Below, one piece after another: positions 35,441-44,533 of a stretch of 64,000 bases of DNA. Positions within the stretch are counted from its first letter, which is position 1. Every line of letters begins with the position of its first letter. A model generated the notes under the pieces. The model was not told where the DNA came from. It saw only the letters and a program-made list of their open reading frames with translations, and did not search any database. The translations under genes were made by a program, and so were the position numbers. Where the stretch lies: the NCBI RefSeq assembly GCF_042646125.1, contig NZ_JBHRSW010000015.1:110638-174637 (forward strand), in the 5' to 3' direction. This DNA comes from Glaciecola flavus. GTDB lineage: Bacteria; Pseudomonadota; Gammaproteobacteria; Enterobacterales; Alteromonadaceae.

Positions 35441-35779
35441 ATGAACAAGATGAAAAATGCATACCAAACAAGCAATAGTAAGAAGCAAGCCACCGCCTTA
35501 AAATACGATGCAAAAACAAGTAAAAGCGCACCAACAGTCATGGCAAAAGGAAATGGAGATTTGGCTCAAGAAATCATTACCTTAGCTAAAAGCCATGGTA
35601 TTTTCATTCATGAAGACGAGCAATTGAGTAATATACTCTCTCATTTAGATTTAGGCCAAGCAGTACCTGAAACACTGTACACAGTAATAGCCGAATTGAT
35701 CAGTTTTTCATATGTTTTACAAGGAAAGTTTCCTGCAGAATGGGAAAATACGCATCAGCGAATAGATTTCTTAGAATAA
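35441..35779 (+). CDS. FlhB C-terminal-domain-like protein (FlhX type)
   Basis: 112 residues. ATALKYD, APTVMAKGNGDLAQEIITLA, the LDLGQAVPETLY segment and IAELISFSY align with the cytoplasmic FlhB/YscU domain after the autocleavage site. The NPTH cleavage motif itself is absent (SKKQ at the equivalent place), as are the membrane helices. Family knowledge: such truncated FlhB homologues occur beside fliK-like genes and can stand in for the FlhB C-terminal fragment. It starts 13 bp after the FliK-like gene. Confidence 0.8.
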   Translation: MNKMKNAYQTSNSKKQATALKYDAKTSKSAPTVMAKGNGDLAQEIITLAKSHGIFIHEDEQLSNILSHLDLGQAVPETLYTVIAELISFSYVLQGKFPAEWENTHQRIDFLE

Positions 35780-35782
35780 ATA

Positions 35783-35835
35783 TTATAGGCCGCTCATCTT
35801 TGTCCTATAATTTTACAAAGAAAAACAGCCTATAA
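35783..35835. repeat. Imperfect inverted repeat after flhX-like gene (family copy 1)
   Basis: Left arm 35783-35803 and right arm 35815-35835 are 21 nt each and complementary at 17 of 21 positions (TTATAGGC...TCTTTGT). The right arm's complement shares the core AGGCTGTTT-TTCTTTGT with the palindrome at 46495-46567, differing at one of 17 positions. A nested TTATAGG/CCTATAA stem followed by TTTT could also act as a terminator for the FliK/FlhX unit. Confidence 0.5.
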
Positions 35836-35847
35836 AGCTACAGCATT

Positions 35848-35884
35848 GGCTATGTTAAACATATAAATCATTTACAACATAGCC
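35848..35884. terminator. Hairpin between convergent flhX-like gene and recA
   Basis: A perfect 9-bp stem GGCTATGTT/AACATAGCC around a 19-nt loop, 29 bp past the recA stop on the minus strand. There is no clear T-run, so it may be a weak or bidirectional terminator, or an mRNA 3' stabiliser. Confidence 0.4.
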
Positions 35885-35913
35885 GTCTGCTAGCATATTG
35901 GCAAAGCAATCAG

Positions 35914-36945
35914 TTACTCTGCGATTGCGCTTTCTTCTTCGGCTTCATCCACTTTTTTAGTCAATAATAATTCTGCTCTGATCTTTGTCTCGATATCCTT
36001 AGCAATTGCTGGATTTTCTTTTAGATATCTGACAACGTTGGCTTTACCTTGACCAATACGGTCACCATTATAGCTATACCAAGCACCTGCTTTCTCGACA
36101 AGCTTTTGCTTTACGCCAAGATCAATAAGTTCAGCTTCTTTGCTAATACCTTGCCCATACATGATCTGGAACTCAGCCTGCTTAAAGGGCGGTGCGACTT
36201 TGTTTTTTACCACCTTGACGCGCGTTTCATTACCCACGACCTCATCCCCGTCTTTTATTGCGCCGATTCGACGAATATCCAAGCGTACTGAAGAATAGAA
36301 TTTAAGCGCATTACCACCAGTGGTGGTTTCTGGATTACCAAACATCACGCCAATTTTCATCCGGATCTGGTTAATAAATACACATAAGGTATTTGAGCGC
36401 TTGATATTAGCAGTAAGTTTACGTAATGCTTGTGACATTAAGCGTGCTTGCAAACCGACATGAGAGTCTCCCATATCTCCCTCGATTTCTGCTTTTGGTG
36501 TCAAAGCGGCAACGGAGTCAACGATCACTACATCGACGGCACCAGAGCGCACCAACATATCGCAAATTTCGAGTGCTTGTTCGCCTGTATCTGGTTGAGA
36601 TACCAACAAATCATCAATATTGACGCCTAGCTTTTCTGCATATACCGGATCAAGGGCGTGTTCCGCATCAACAAATGCACAAGTTTTGCCAGCCTTTTGT
36701 GCTTCTGCAATAACTTGCAAGGTAAGCGTTGTTTTACCCGAAGATTCCGGCCCATAAATTTCAACTACTCGACCACAGGGCAAACCACCAATGCCTAAGG
36801 CGATGTCGATCGTCAATGATCCAGTAGAAATAGCTTCAATATCCATTGCCTGATTGTCACCCAAACGCATAATGGCACCTTTACCAAATTGTTTTTCTAT
36901 TTGGCCTAATGCGGCAGTGAGTGCTTGGTTTTTATTATCTTTCAC
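35914..36945 (-). CDS. recA: Recombinase RecA
   Basis: 343 residues. Walker A is GPESSGKTT, with NIKRSNTLCVFINQIR and GGNALKFYSSVRLDIRR as RecA signatures and the acidic C-terminal tail (DEAEEESAIAE). It catalyses homologous strand exchange and LexA autocleavage in the SOS response. The start is GTG at 36945, preceded by AAGGAT. A perfect LexA box lies over its promoter. No recX follows; the gene instead faces the convergent flhX-like gene. Confidence 0.98.
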   Translation of the reverse strand: MKDNKNQALTAALGQIEKQFGKGAIMRLGDNQAMDIEAISTGSLTIDIALGIGGLPCGRVVEIYGPESSGKTTLTLQVIAEAQKAGKTCAFVDAEHALDPVYAEKLGVNIDDLLVSQPDTGEQALEICDMLVRSGAVDVVIVDSVAALTPKAEIEGDMGDSHVGLQARLMSQALRKLTANIKRSNTLCVFINQIRMKIGVMFGNPETTTGGNALKFYSSVRLDIRRIGAIKDGDEVVGNETRVKVVKNKVAPPFKQAEFQIMYGQGISKEAELIDLGVKQKLVEKAGAWYSYNGDRIGQGKANVVRYLKENPAIAKDIETKIRAELLLTKKVDEAEEESAIAE

Positions 36946-36990
36946 AATGATATCCTTGGTTTTTGAAGACGCTTTTTTGAGATAAGCAAA

Positions 36991-37026
36991 ATTATATTAC
37001 ACACTTTACACTGTATAACTATACAG
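36991..37026 (-). promoter_or_regulatory. recA promoter with LexA (SOS) box
   Basis: The operator CTGTATAACTATACAG at 37011-37026 matches the gammaproteobacterial LexA consensus CTGT-N8-ACAG. A -10 hexamer TATAAT (minus strand, 36991-36996) places the LexA box over the -35 position, so LexA binding would block polymerase. The start codon lies about 45 bp downstream of the -10. Confidence 0.93.
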
Positions 37027-37081
37027 TACAATATTAATTAGCAAAATTATGATGTCACTCCACAATGATAACTTGAATTAA

Positions 37082-37567
37082 TTAATCAACAACCGCTATT
37101 TGGATCAGTTTTTTCAAAGCGAAGTGAATTGCCTGTTGACGAATCGCCGCCCTGTCACCAGTAAATACTTGATGATAGGTTAAACACGTATCTTTGTGTC
37201 GGATAGCAAACCACACTGTACCTACCGGTTTAGCATCTGTACCTCCGCCTGGGCCTGCAATACCGCTTACTGCAATACAATAATCGGCATCAGCGGCTCG
37301 CAAACCACCATAAGACATTTCAACAACAGTCTGTGCAGACACTGCACCGTGCTCCATCAAGGTTTCTTTTGACACGCCTACAAGGGTTTCTTTTGCTTCA
37401 TTGGCATAGGTTACCCATGCTTGTCGAAACCACTGCGAAGAACCCGCTACATTAGTAATCGCATAAGCAATCCCACCTCCAGTACAAGACTCCACCGTTG
37501 TAACCGTTTGCTTTTTCCTTAGTAATATTTCACCCAGTTCTTCTGCTAGTTTACCGTTAATACTCAT
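37082..37567 (-). CDS. pncC: Nicotinamide-nucleotide amidohydrolase PncC (CinA C-terminal domain)
   Basis: 161 residues, a stand-alone CinA C-terminal domain. The family motifs TVESCTGGGIAYAIT, SYGGLRAADADYCIAVSGIAGP and KPVGTVWFAI are present. It deamidates NMN to nicotinate mononucleotide in NAD recycling. Located upstream of recA on the same strand with a 136-bp gap that contains the SOS promoter; this pncC-recA neighbourhood is common in gammaproteobacteria. Confidence 0.95.
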   Translation of the reverse strand: MSINGKLAEELGEILLRKKQTVTTVESCTGGGIAYAITNVAGSSQWFRQAWVTYANEAKETLVGVSKETLMEHGAVSAQTVVEMSYGGLRAADADYCIAVSGIAGPGGGTDAKPVGTVWFAIRHKDTCLTYHQVFTGDRAAIRQQAIHFALKKLIQIAVVD

Positions 37568-37599
37568 TTAGTAAGATTCCCGTGCAACAAAACAATCTA

Positions 37600-37739
37600 A
37601 CAAGAATCAAGACAAAAGGCGTGTGGGGAACTACACAGTGCAAATTTATTTTTCATGGATGAAAAATTTAAACGTACAAGGATGTACTTGCAGCAATTTG
37701 CACTGTGTAGTTCCCCACACGCCTTTTGTCTTGATTCTT
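37600..37739. repeat. Perfect 46-bp inverted repeat with structured spacer between pncC and mutS
   Basis: Left arm 37600-37645 and right arm 37694-37739 are exact reverse complements over 46 nt (starting CAAGAATCAAGACAAAAGGC and ending in the complement). The 48-nt spacer has two further small palindromes: TTTTTCAT-GG-ATGAAAAA and GTACA-AGGA-TGTAC. The whole would fold as a long cruciform or RNA hairpin. It lies between divergent genes, so it is not an ordinary terminator. Its form suggests a palindromic intergenic repeat or a non-autonomous mobile element. Confidence 0.9.
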
Positions 37740-37842
37740 GATAGCTCAAAAAGTGACGCTTAAAAGTCAATGTCATATACAGTTCTTATTATTGCAAATA
37801 TGTTTTAAGATCAGCGTATAGAAACTATAACAACAATAAAAA

Positions 37843-40464
37843 ATGAGAGACATGCCTACATCATCTCAAAAACACACGCCAATGATGGCGCAATACTTAA
37901 ATATTAAAGCAGAACATCCCAATATTTTAGTTTTTTATCGCATGGGTGATTTTTACGAACTATTCTTCGATGACGCTAAAAAAGCCGCCCATTTGCTAAA
38001 CATATCGTTGACTGCACGTGGAAAATCTGGTGGAGAACCCATCCCTATGGCTGGCGTTCCCTACCACGCTGCCGAAAACTATTTAGCCAAGCTCGTAAAA
38101 ATGGGGGAGTCAGTCGCAATATGCGAACAAGTGGGTGATCCCGCCACGAGTAAAGGACCAGTAGAAAGAAAAGTCGTCAGAATTGTTACCCCAGGCACGA
38201 TCACTGACGAAGCCTTGCAGGACGAAAAAAGAGAAGCGGTTTTAGCTGCTATATACGAACACAAGCAAGCCTTTGGTTTTGCATATTTGGATGTAGCCAG
38301 TGGTAGGTTTGTGGTCAGTGATTGCAAGTCAAAGGAAGATCTACTCTCTGCCATGTATCGAATAAACATTGCTGAGTTGCTATACGCCGATGATTTCAGC
38401 CAATCAGATATTGTCGAAGCGTTTAAGGGCAGTAGACGACGTCCTGCATGGGAATTTGACAAACAAACAGCACTTAGCAAGCTAAATAAGCAATTTAGTA
38501 CGTCCAGCTTGAGTGGGTTTGGTGTAGATGAAAACATGCTAGCCATTAATTGTGCTGGTTGTTTATTGCAATACGTTCAAGAAACCCAACGCACTCAACT
38601 CATCCATCTAAACAAAATTGTCTGTGACAACCACGCAGATATATTGCAAATGGACGCAACGACACAAAAAAACCTTGAGTTAACTCGCAATTTATCAGGT
38701 GGAACAGAAAACACACTCCTCAGTATATTAGACACGACCAGTACCGCTATGGGTTCGCGTTTACTGCAAAGAATGCTGCACGCACCTACGCGTTCAATAC
38801 AAGAAATCACAAGCCGCCAACGCGCCATACAAGCGCTTATCAATACAGGTGATAGTGTTTTAGCGCAACACCTAAAAAACATTGGTGACATTGAACGAGT
38901 GTTATCTCGAATTGGCTTAAGAAATGCGAGACCAAGAGATTTTTCACGTTTGTCTACAGCCTTAAAAACACTTCCTGAAGTACTGTCGCTGCTATCTGAA
39001 ATTATCCAAACAGATCTATCAAGTACAGCGCAAAACGACGAAGATCATATTTTCACTCAATACATCGAGAAGATTAGCACCTACCCAGCACTCGCCTCAC
39101 TACTCGAAGACGCCATTATCGATAACCCTCCCGTTGTGCTCAGAGATGGCGGTGTCATTAGAGAGGGATTCAACCAAGAATTAGATGAGCTGCGCGCTTT
39201 AGCATCGGGCGCAACAGACTACTTGTATGAACTAGAAACGCGCGAGCGTGAACGAACGGGTATCGCTACTTTAAAAGTCAACTACAATAAGGTACACGGT
39301 TTTTATATCGAAATAAGTCGGGCAAACAATCACTTAGTACCACCAGACTATATACGTAGACAAACACTCAAAAACAACGAGCGCTTTATTATTCCAGAAC
39401 TTAAAGAGCATGAGGACAAAGTACTCACTAGCCAAAGCAAAGCGTTAGCATTGGAAAAGCGTCTTTACGAAGAACTCTTTGATCAAATCATACCGCACTT
39501 GGCTGCCCTACTCGATAGCGCTCATTATTTAGCCAAATTAGATGTAATGAACACGCTAGCCGAACGAGCAGAAAGTCTAGACTGGACGAAACCCGATTTC
39601 GTCAACGAAAATTGTATCGAGTACTCCGACGGTCGACACCCCGTTGTAGAACAAGTGATGAACGCGCCGTTTATTGCTAACCCTCTGTCGACCAATAATG
39701 AGATCAAAATGTTGATGATCACAGGTCCGAATATGGGGGGTAAGTCAACATATATGCGGCAAACTGCATTAATCGTGCTGTTGGCGTATGTAGGATCGTT
39801 TGTGCCTGCCTCAGCTTGTCGAATTGGTCAAATCGACCGCATATTCACTCGCATTGGCGCCTCTGATGACTTAGCGTCTGGCCGTTCGACCTTTATGGTG
39901 GAAATGACCGAAACTGCCAACATATTAAACAACGCGACCGAAAACAGCTTGGTACTCATGGACGAAATTGGAAGAGGTACAAGTACGTATGACGGACTCT
40001 CATTAGCATGGGCTTGTGCGAGCTATCTGGCAAGGAAAATTAACTGTTTTACCCTGTTTGCCACGCACTACTTTGAATTAACGGCATTGGCAGAAGATGA
40101 ACCGACAATCAGCAACATACACCTGAGCGCCATTGAACACCAAGATGACATTCGTTTTATGCACCAAGTACTACGAGGTGCCGCCAACAAAAGTTATGGC
40201 TTACAAGTCGCAAAACTAGCCGGCGTGCCAAAAGCCGTGTTACAAATAGCCTCAAACAAGCTACATGAACTAGAGTCCCTTGGCGCTAATAACAATGCAG
40301 TCAGTACAGCCTCTGTTGAGACAAACACCTCGAGTCACCCCCAAGCTGATATAGGTGCTTGCAATTGGCTAGAAGAAAAATTAAGACAGACGGACATTGA
40401 TGCCTTGAGCCCTCGCGAGGCACAAAATCTCTTGTATGAATGGCGCGCTATGCTGAAGATTTAA
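37843..40464 (+). CDS. mutS: DNA mismatch repair protein MutS
   Basis: 873 residues. The mismatch-binding motif GDFYELFFDDA lies near residue 32-42 with the Phe-x-Glu core (FYE). The ATPase domain has Walker A GPNMGGKST and Walker B LVLMDEIGRGTSTYDG, with the C-terminal helix-turn-helix dimerisation region and a short tail ending in LYEWRAML. Full length for MutS1. ATG at 37843 (MRDMPTSSQ) is used; ATG at 37852 is an alternative. It is divergent from pncC across the 46-bp palindrome. Confidence 0.98.
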   Translation: MRDMPTSSQKHTPMMAQYLNIKAEHPNILVFYRMGDFYELFFDDAKKAAHLLNISLTARGKSGGEPIPMAGVPYHAAENYLAKLVKMGESVAICEQVGDPATSKGPVERKVVRIVTPGTITDEALQDEKREAVLAAIYEHKQAFGFAYLDVASGRFVVSDCKSKEDLLSAMYRINIAELLYADDFSQSDIVEAFKGSRRRPAWEFDKQTALSKLNKQFSTSSLSGFGVDENMLAINCAGCLLQYVQETQRTQLIHLNKIVCDNHADILQMDATTQKNLELTRNLSGGTENTLLSILDTTSTAMGSRLLQRMLHAPTRSIQEITSRQRAIQALINTGDSVLAQHLKNIGDIERVLSRIGLRNARPRDFSRLSTALKTLPEVLSLLSEIIQTDLSSTAQNDEDHIFTQYIEKISTYPALASLLEDAIIDNPPVVLRDGGVIREGFNQELDELRALASGATDYLYELETRERERTGIATLKVNYNKVHGFYIEISRANNHLVPPDYIRRQTLKNNERFIIPELKEHEDKVLTSQSKALALEKRLYEELFDQIIPHLAALLDSAHYLAKLDVMNTLAERAESLDWTKPDFVNENCIEYSDGRHPVVEQVMNAPFIANPLSTNNEIKMLMITGPNMGGKSTYMRQTALIVLLAYVGSFVPASACRIGQIDRIFTRIGASDDLASGRSTFMVEMTETANILNNATENSLVLMDEIGRGTSTYDGLSLAWACASYLARKINCFTLFATHYFELTALAEDEPTISNIHLSAIEHQDDIRFMHQVLRGAANKSYGLQVAKLAGVPKAVLQIASNKLHELESLGANNNAVSTASVETNTSSHPQADIGACNWLEEKLRQTDIDALSPREAQNLLYEWRAMLKI

Positions 40465-40477
40465 GCGAATAAATTCG

Positions 40478-40507
40478 TTTACTCAACAGGGTAAAAACCG
40501 CTATACT
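40478..40507 (+). promoter_or_regulatory. Predicted sigma70 promoter of pyrG
   Basis: -35 TTTACT (40478-40483) and -10 TATACT (40502-40507) with 18-bp spacing, about 100 bp before the pyrG ATG. The resulting leader is C/T-rich (CTTTCTTTTTCTCTG). Whether it is regulated by CTP cannot be judged from sequence. Confidence 0.5.
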
Positions 40508-40605
40508 ATGCGCCCAGCAATAGAGAGCTTTCTTTTTCTCTGTGTCGCATTACGCTTTGACAAAAGCTAATGCTTCTATAACTTTTTCTTTACATCAGGC
40601 CTTAT

Positions 40606-42237
40606 ATGACAAAGTATATTTTCGTCACTGGTGGTGTTGTTTCATCATTAGGTAAGGGCATCGCTGCGGCCTCATTAGCAGCAATTTTGGAAGCCCGTGG
40701 ACTAAAAGTCACCATGCTTAAACTCGACCCATATATCAATGTCGATCCTGGCACGATGAGCCCCATCCAACATGGCGAGGTTTTCGTTACCGATGATGGC
40801 GCAGAAACTGATTTAGATTTGGGACATTATGAGCGATTTATTCGCACTCGTATGACTCAACGAAACAACTTTACTACTGGCCGAGTTTATGAAGAGGTAC
40901 TGCGCAAAGAACGCAGGGGAGACTATCTTGGTGCAACAATTCAAGTGATCCCTCATATTACCAACGAAATTAAAAAGCGCGTCGTTGCTGGCGGTGAAGG
41001 AAACGAAATCGCCATTGTTGAAATCGGTGGCACGGTGGGTGATATTGAATCGCAACCTTTTATCGAAGCCATTCGACAAATGGGCGCAGAACTCGGTCGC
41101 GAACGCACAATGTTTATGCACCTTACACTCGTGCCCTATTTGGCGGCTTCTGGCGAAGTGAAAACTAAACCCACACAACACTCAGTTAAAGAACTTCGCT
41201 CGATTGGTATTCAACCTGATATTTTAGTTTGTCGCTCAGAATGCGCTTTACCTAACAACGAGCGTTCAAAAATCGCATTGTTTACCAATGTTAACGAAAA
41301 AGCCGTTATCTCTTTACGCGACGCAGACAGTATTTATCGTATACCCGCTGCCTTAAAAGCTCAGGGCATGGATGAGTTAGTTGTCGAGCGCTTTGGTTTT
41401 GATTGCCCAGAAGCCGATTTATCTGAGTGGGAACAAGTCTTATATGCTGAATCAAACCCAAATAACGAAGTGACCATTGGTATGGTCGGAAAATACGTCG
41501 AATTACCTGACGCGTATAAATCGGTGAATGAAGCCCTCAAACACGCTGGCCTCAAAAATAGAGTCACGGTTAACATTAAATATATCGACTCTCAGGACAT
41601 CGAAAGCAAAGGCGCCACGGTGCTAAAAGAGCTAGATGCGATACTTGTACCTGGTGGCTTTGGCGAACGCGGCATTGAGGGCAAAATTGCCGCAGCAAAA
41701 CACGCGCGAGAAAACGACATTCCTTATTTGGGAATATGCTTGGGTATGCAAGTCGCATACATTGAGTTTGCGCGCCATGTTGCCGGTATGGAAAATGCCA
41801 ATAGTACTGAATTTGATAGCGAAACGCCCTACCCGGTCGTCGGTCTAATCACTGAGTGGTTAGATTCTGACGGTTCAACAGAGATCAGAGATGTTTCGGG
41901 TGATTTAGGTGGTACCATGCGCCTTGGCAGCCAGTTGTGTCACTTAGTGGAAGGTAGTAAAGTGGCTGACACCTATGGCAGTATAGAAATATTTGAACGT
42001 CACCGCCATCGTTATGAAGTGAATAACAACCTGCGTCCCAAGTTGGAAGAGGCAGGACTAAAAATTAGTGGTTTATCTACCGACAAACGACTAGTAGAAG
42101 TGATCGAATTAGACGATCATCCATGGTTTATTGCAGGGCAGTTTCACCCTGAGTTCAACTCTACTCCCAGAGATGGACACCCATTGTTCGAAGGCTTCGT
42201 TGCCGCCGCCAATGAGTACAATAAGAAACACAATTAA
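40606..42237 (+). CDS. pyrG: CTP synthase PyrG
   Basis: 543 residues. The N-terminal synthetase domain begins FVTGGVVSSLGKGIAAASL with P-loop, and the C-terminal class I glutamine amidotransferase domain carries GGFGERG, the nucleophile region YLGICLGMQ and the catalytic His/Glu pair near GQFHPEF. It converts UTP to CTP using glutamine. It is followed 30 bp later by eno, the classical pyrG-eno pair of gammaproteobacteria. Confidence 0.98.
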   Translation: MTKYIFVTGGVVSSLGKGIAAASLAAILEARGLKVTMLKLDPYINVDPGTMSPIQHGEVFVTDDGAETDLDLGHYERFIRTRMTQRNNFTTGRVYEEVLRKERRGDYLGATIQVIPHITNEIKKRVVAGGEGNEIAIVEIGGTVGDIESQPFIEAIRQMGAELGRERTMFMHLTLVPYLAASGEVKTKPTQHSVKELRSIGIQPDILVCRSECALPNNERSKIALFTNVNEKAVISLRDADSIYRIPAALKAQGMDELVVERFGFDCPEADLSEWEQVLYAESNPNNEVTIGMVGKYVELPDAYKSVNEALKHAGLKNRVTVNIKYIDSQDIESKGATVLKELDAILVPGGFGERGIEGKIAAAKHARENDIPYLGICLGMQVAYIEFARHVAGMENANSTEFDSETPYPVVGLITEWLDSDGSTEIRDVSGDLGGTMRLGSQLCHLVEGSKVADTYGSIEIFERHRHRYEVNNNLRPKLEEAGLKISGLSTDKRLVEVIELDDHPWFIAGQFHPEFNSTPRDGHPLFEGFVAAANEYNKKHN

Positions 42238-42267
42238 TCAAAATTTGGAATAGAGGAATCATCTATA

Positions 42268-43560
42268 ATGGCCAAAATTAGCCGAATTGTTGGAAGAGAA
42301 ATATTAGACTCGCGCGGAAACCCTACTGTAGAGGCAGATGTATACTTAGAGTGTGGTGCAATGGGTCGCGCAGCTGCCCCCTCAGGCGCTTCAACGGGTT
42401 CACGTGAAGCACTCGAACTGCGTGATGGCGACAAGTCTCGTTACCTAGGCAAGGGAGTATTGAAAGCGGTAGGTGCAGTAAACGATAAAATTGCTGCCGC
42501 TCTCGTGGGTGAAGAAGCAGGCGAACAAGCAAAACTTGACCAGATCATGATTGATTTGGATGGCACAGAAAACAAAGAAGTATTAGGCGCAAATGCAATA
42601 TTGGCAGTATCGTTAGCTATCGCTAAAGCACAAGCAATCAGCACGGGCAAACCTCTTTATGCACACATTGCTGAACTCAACGGTACACCAGGTCAGTACT
42701 CAATGCCTGTGCCAATGATGAACATCATCAACGGTGGTGAGCACGCTGACAATAACGTCGATATTCAAGAATTTATGGTTCAACCTGTCGGCGCATCCAG
42801 TTTCAGTGAAGCATTGCGTATGGGTGCTGAAATTTTCCACGCACTTAAAAAAGTATTGTCATCAAAAGGCTTAAATACGGCTGTGGGTGATGAAGGTGGT
42901 TTTGCGCCAAACTTAAGCTCAAATGCAGAAGCCCTCGCGGTTATCACGGAAGCGGTAGAAAATGCTGGCTACAAAATGAATGAAGATATCACTCTTGCAC
43001 TAGACTGTGCTTCTTCAGAATTTTACAAAGATGGGCAGTATGTGCTTAGCGGCGAAGACAAGTCATTTGATTCTGAAGGTTTCAGTGATTACTTAGCTGA
43101 GCTTTCTTCTCAATATCCCATCGTGTCTATTGAAGATGGTCTAGACGAGAGCGATTGGGACGGTTGGGCTTATCTTACCAGTAAACTTGGCGACAAAATC
43201 CAATTAGTGGGTGACGATTTATTTGTTACTAACACCAAGATCCTCAAGCGTGGTATCGACAACGGTGTAGGTAACTCCATTCTTATTAAGTTTAACCAAA
43301 TCGGTTCACTTACCGAAACATTAAACGCGATCAAGATGGCGAAAGACGCTGGCTTCACAGCAGTGATTTCTCACCGTAGTGGTGAAACGGAAGACGCTAC
43401 AATTGCAGATTTAGCAGTAGGCACGGCAGCGGGTCAAATTAAAACAGGCTCTCTGTGTCGCTCTGACCGTGTAGCAAAATACAACCAGTTACTTCGTATC
43501 GAAGGTGAATTAGGTGCTGATGCACCGTACAAAGGGCGTTCTGAAATAAAAGGGCAATAA
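42268..43560 (+). CDS. eno: Enolase
   Basis: 430 residues. It has GREILDSRGNPTVE at the N-terminus, the signature ILIKFNQIGSLTET, catalytic Lys/Glu regions and the C-terminal SHRSGETEDATIADLAVG. It converts 2-phosphoglycerate to phosphoenolpyruvate and in many gammaproteobacteria also binds RNase E. Ribosome site AGAGGA upstream. A strong terminator follows. Confidence 0.98.
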   Translation: MAKISRIVGREILDSRGNPTVEADVYLECGAMGRAAAPSGASTGSREALELRDGDKSRYLGKGVLKAVGAVNDKIAAALVGEEAGEQAKLDQIMIDLDGTENKEVLGANAILAVSLAIAKAQAISTGKPLYAHIAELNGTPGQYSMPVPMMNIINGGEHADNNVDIQEFMVQPVGASSFSEALRMGAEIFHALKKVLSSKGLNTAVGDEGGFAPNLSSNAEALAVITEAVENAGYKMNEDITLALDCASSEFYKDGQYVLSGEDKSFDSEGFSDYLAELSSQYPIVSIEDGLDESDWDGWAYLTSKLGDKIQLVGDDLFVTNTKILKRGIDNGVGNSILIKFNQIGSLTETLNAIKMAKDAGFTAVISHRSGETEDATIADLAVGTAAGQIKTGSLCRSDRVAKYNQLLRIEGELGADAPYKGRSEIKGQ

Positions 43561-43597
43561 GCTTTGTAAGGTTTACTTAACTAAGTAGCGATATTAC

Positions 43598-43629
43598 AAA
43601 AAGCGGAGGTTTTGCCTTCGCTTTTTTTT
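43598..43629 (+). terminator. Rho-independent terminator of pyrG-eno
   Basis: Stem GCGGAGG (43603-43609) / CCTTCGC (43615-43621) with one G-T wobble and a TTTTG loop, flanked by A5 and followed by a run of eight T. It sits 42 bp after the eno stop. Confidence 0.92.
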
Positions 43630-43714
43630 ATGCCCGTAAAGTTAGCACACACTTAGGCATTGGCCGGTAGCTCTGGCTCGACTCCGCCATACATTTTCAA
43701 TCATAACTTGGGAC

Positions 43715-44407
43715 GTGTTTTCAAGGCGTGCGAATGCTATCATTCATGCGTTTAAGCAAATTAAGACTAACAGCACTGTGGTAAGCAACTCTCAAACACA
43801 AACGGATATATTTCATTTAACGGCTAAATACCCTAATTTTGCCGAATTGAGTAACGCCTTGTATGAACGAGAAATTCAGCGGCTTGCCAACAGCAATATA
43901 TCTGACCCGCAGTTAATCAAACGCAAGTTAAATGGACTGACCTACCACATAAAGAATGCCGCCACGCACTTACTAGAAGATTATGCACCGATGAACGTTG
44001 ATGTTCACAATGGTACGTGGCAAGCAAAACAAGCCGGAAAATGCCCAATTAACACTCAAGAAACAAGCAAGACGCTGCAGTGGTTTTCACAGTACGCTCG
44101 ATACGGCGCGGTCGTGGCCGTGTACATCGAGCATTTGGGAGAGGAGCACATCGAACTTGATAGTATCGATAGGATTGCCTCTGATCGCATTCATCTCAAT
44201 CAATTTGGTTGGTTTTCTAAAACAGGGGAATATTTTGATATTATCCCCAAGCAAACGCGCTATCTATTACTCAAACCAACAAAACCTGTATTAGTTGCTG
44301 CGTGTGGCGGTCACCGATGGACACCAAAAGGAAAAACTGTCCCCCGCGCTTTGTCACTGCGAGAGCTCTTACTATCGACTGAAATAGATTGGAAAACCTA
44401 TAAATAA
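43715..44407 (+). CDS. Uncharacterised protein
   Basis: 230 residues starting at GTG 43715 with only a weak ribosome site; no better in-frame start exists upstream. No signal peptide or membrane helix. The C-terminal part contains conserved-looking segments (LVAACGGHRWTPKG, ALSLRELLLS). No family recognised. The frame is long and codon use looks like its neighbours, so it is likely real. It is followed, in the same reading frame after its TAA, by the MsbA-like transporter frame. Confidence 0.55.
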   Translation: MFSRRANAIIHAFKQIKTNSTVVSNSQTQTDIFHLTAKYPNFAELSNALYEREIQRLANSNISDPQLIKRKLNGLTYHIKNAATHLLEDYAPMNVDVHNGTWQAKQAGKCPINTQETSKTLQWFSQYARYGAVVAVYIEHLGEEHIELDSIDRIASDRIHLNQFGWFSKTGEYFDIIPKQTRYLLLKPTKPVLVAACGGHRWTPKGKTVPRALSLRELLLSTEIDWKTYK

Positions 44408-44533
44408 GACTGGCAGTGTTCTACACTATCGGCTGATTTTTCCTATTTTCTGACGAGATCCCTTATCAAACAATCCGCGACGACTTGGCTATTTAGCTTT
44501 CTATCCCCCTATAAAAAACAGGTTGCTTTTGCC

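Noticed and set aside
37600..37739. Interpretation of the palindrome as an integron attC site or an ordinary terminator
   Set aside because: No integrase, cassette or R/L core-site pattern is present, it is perfectly symmetrical, and it lies between divergent genes.
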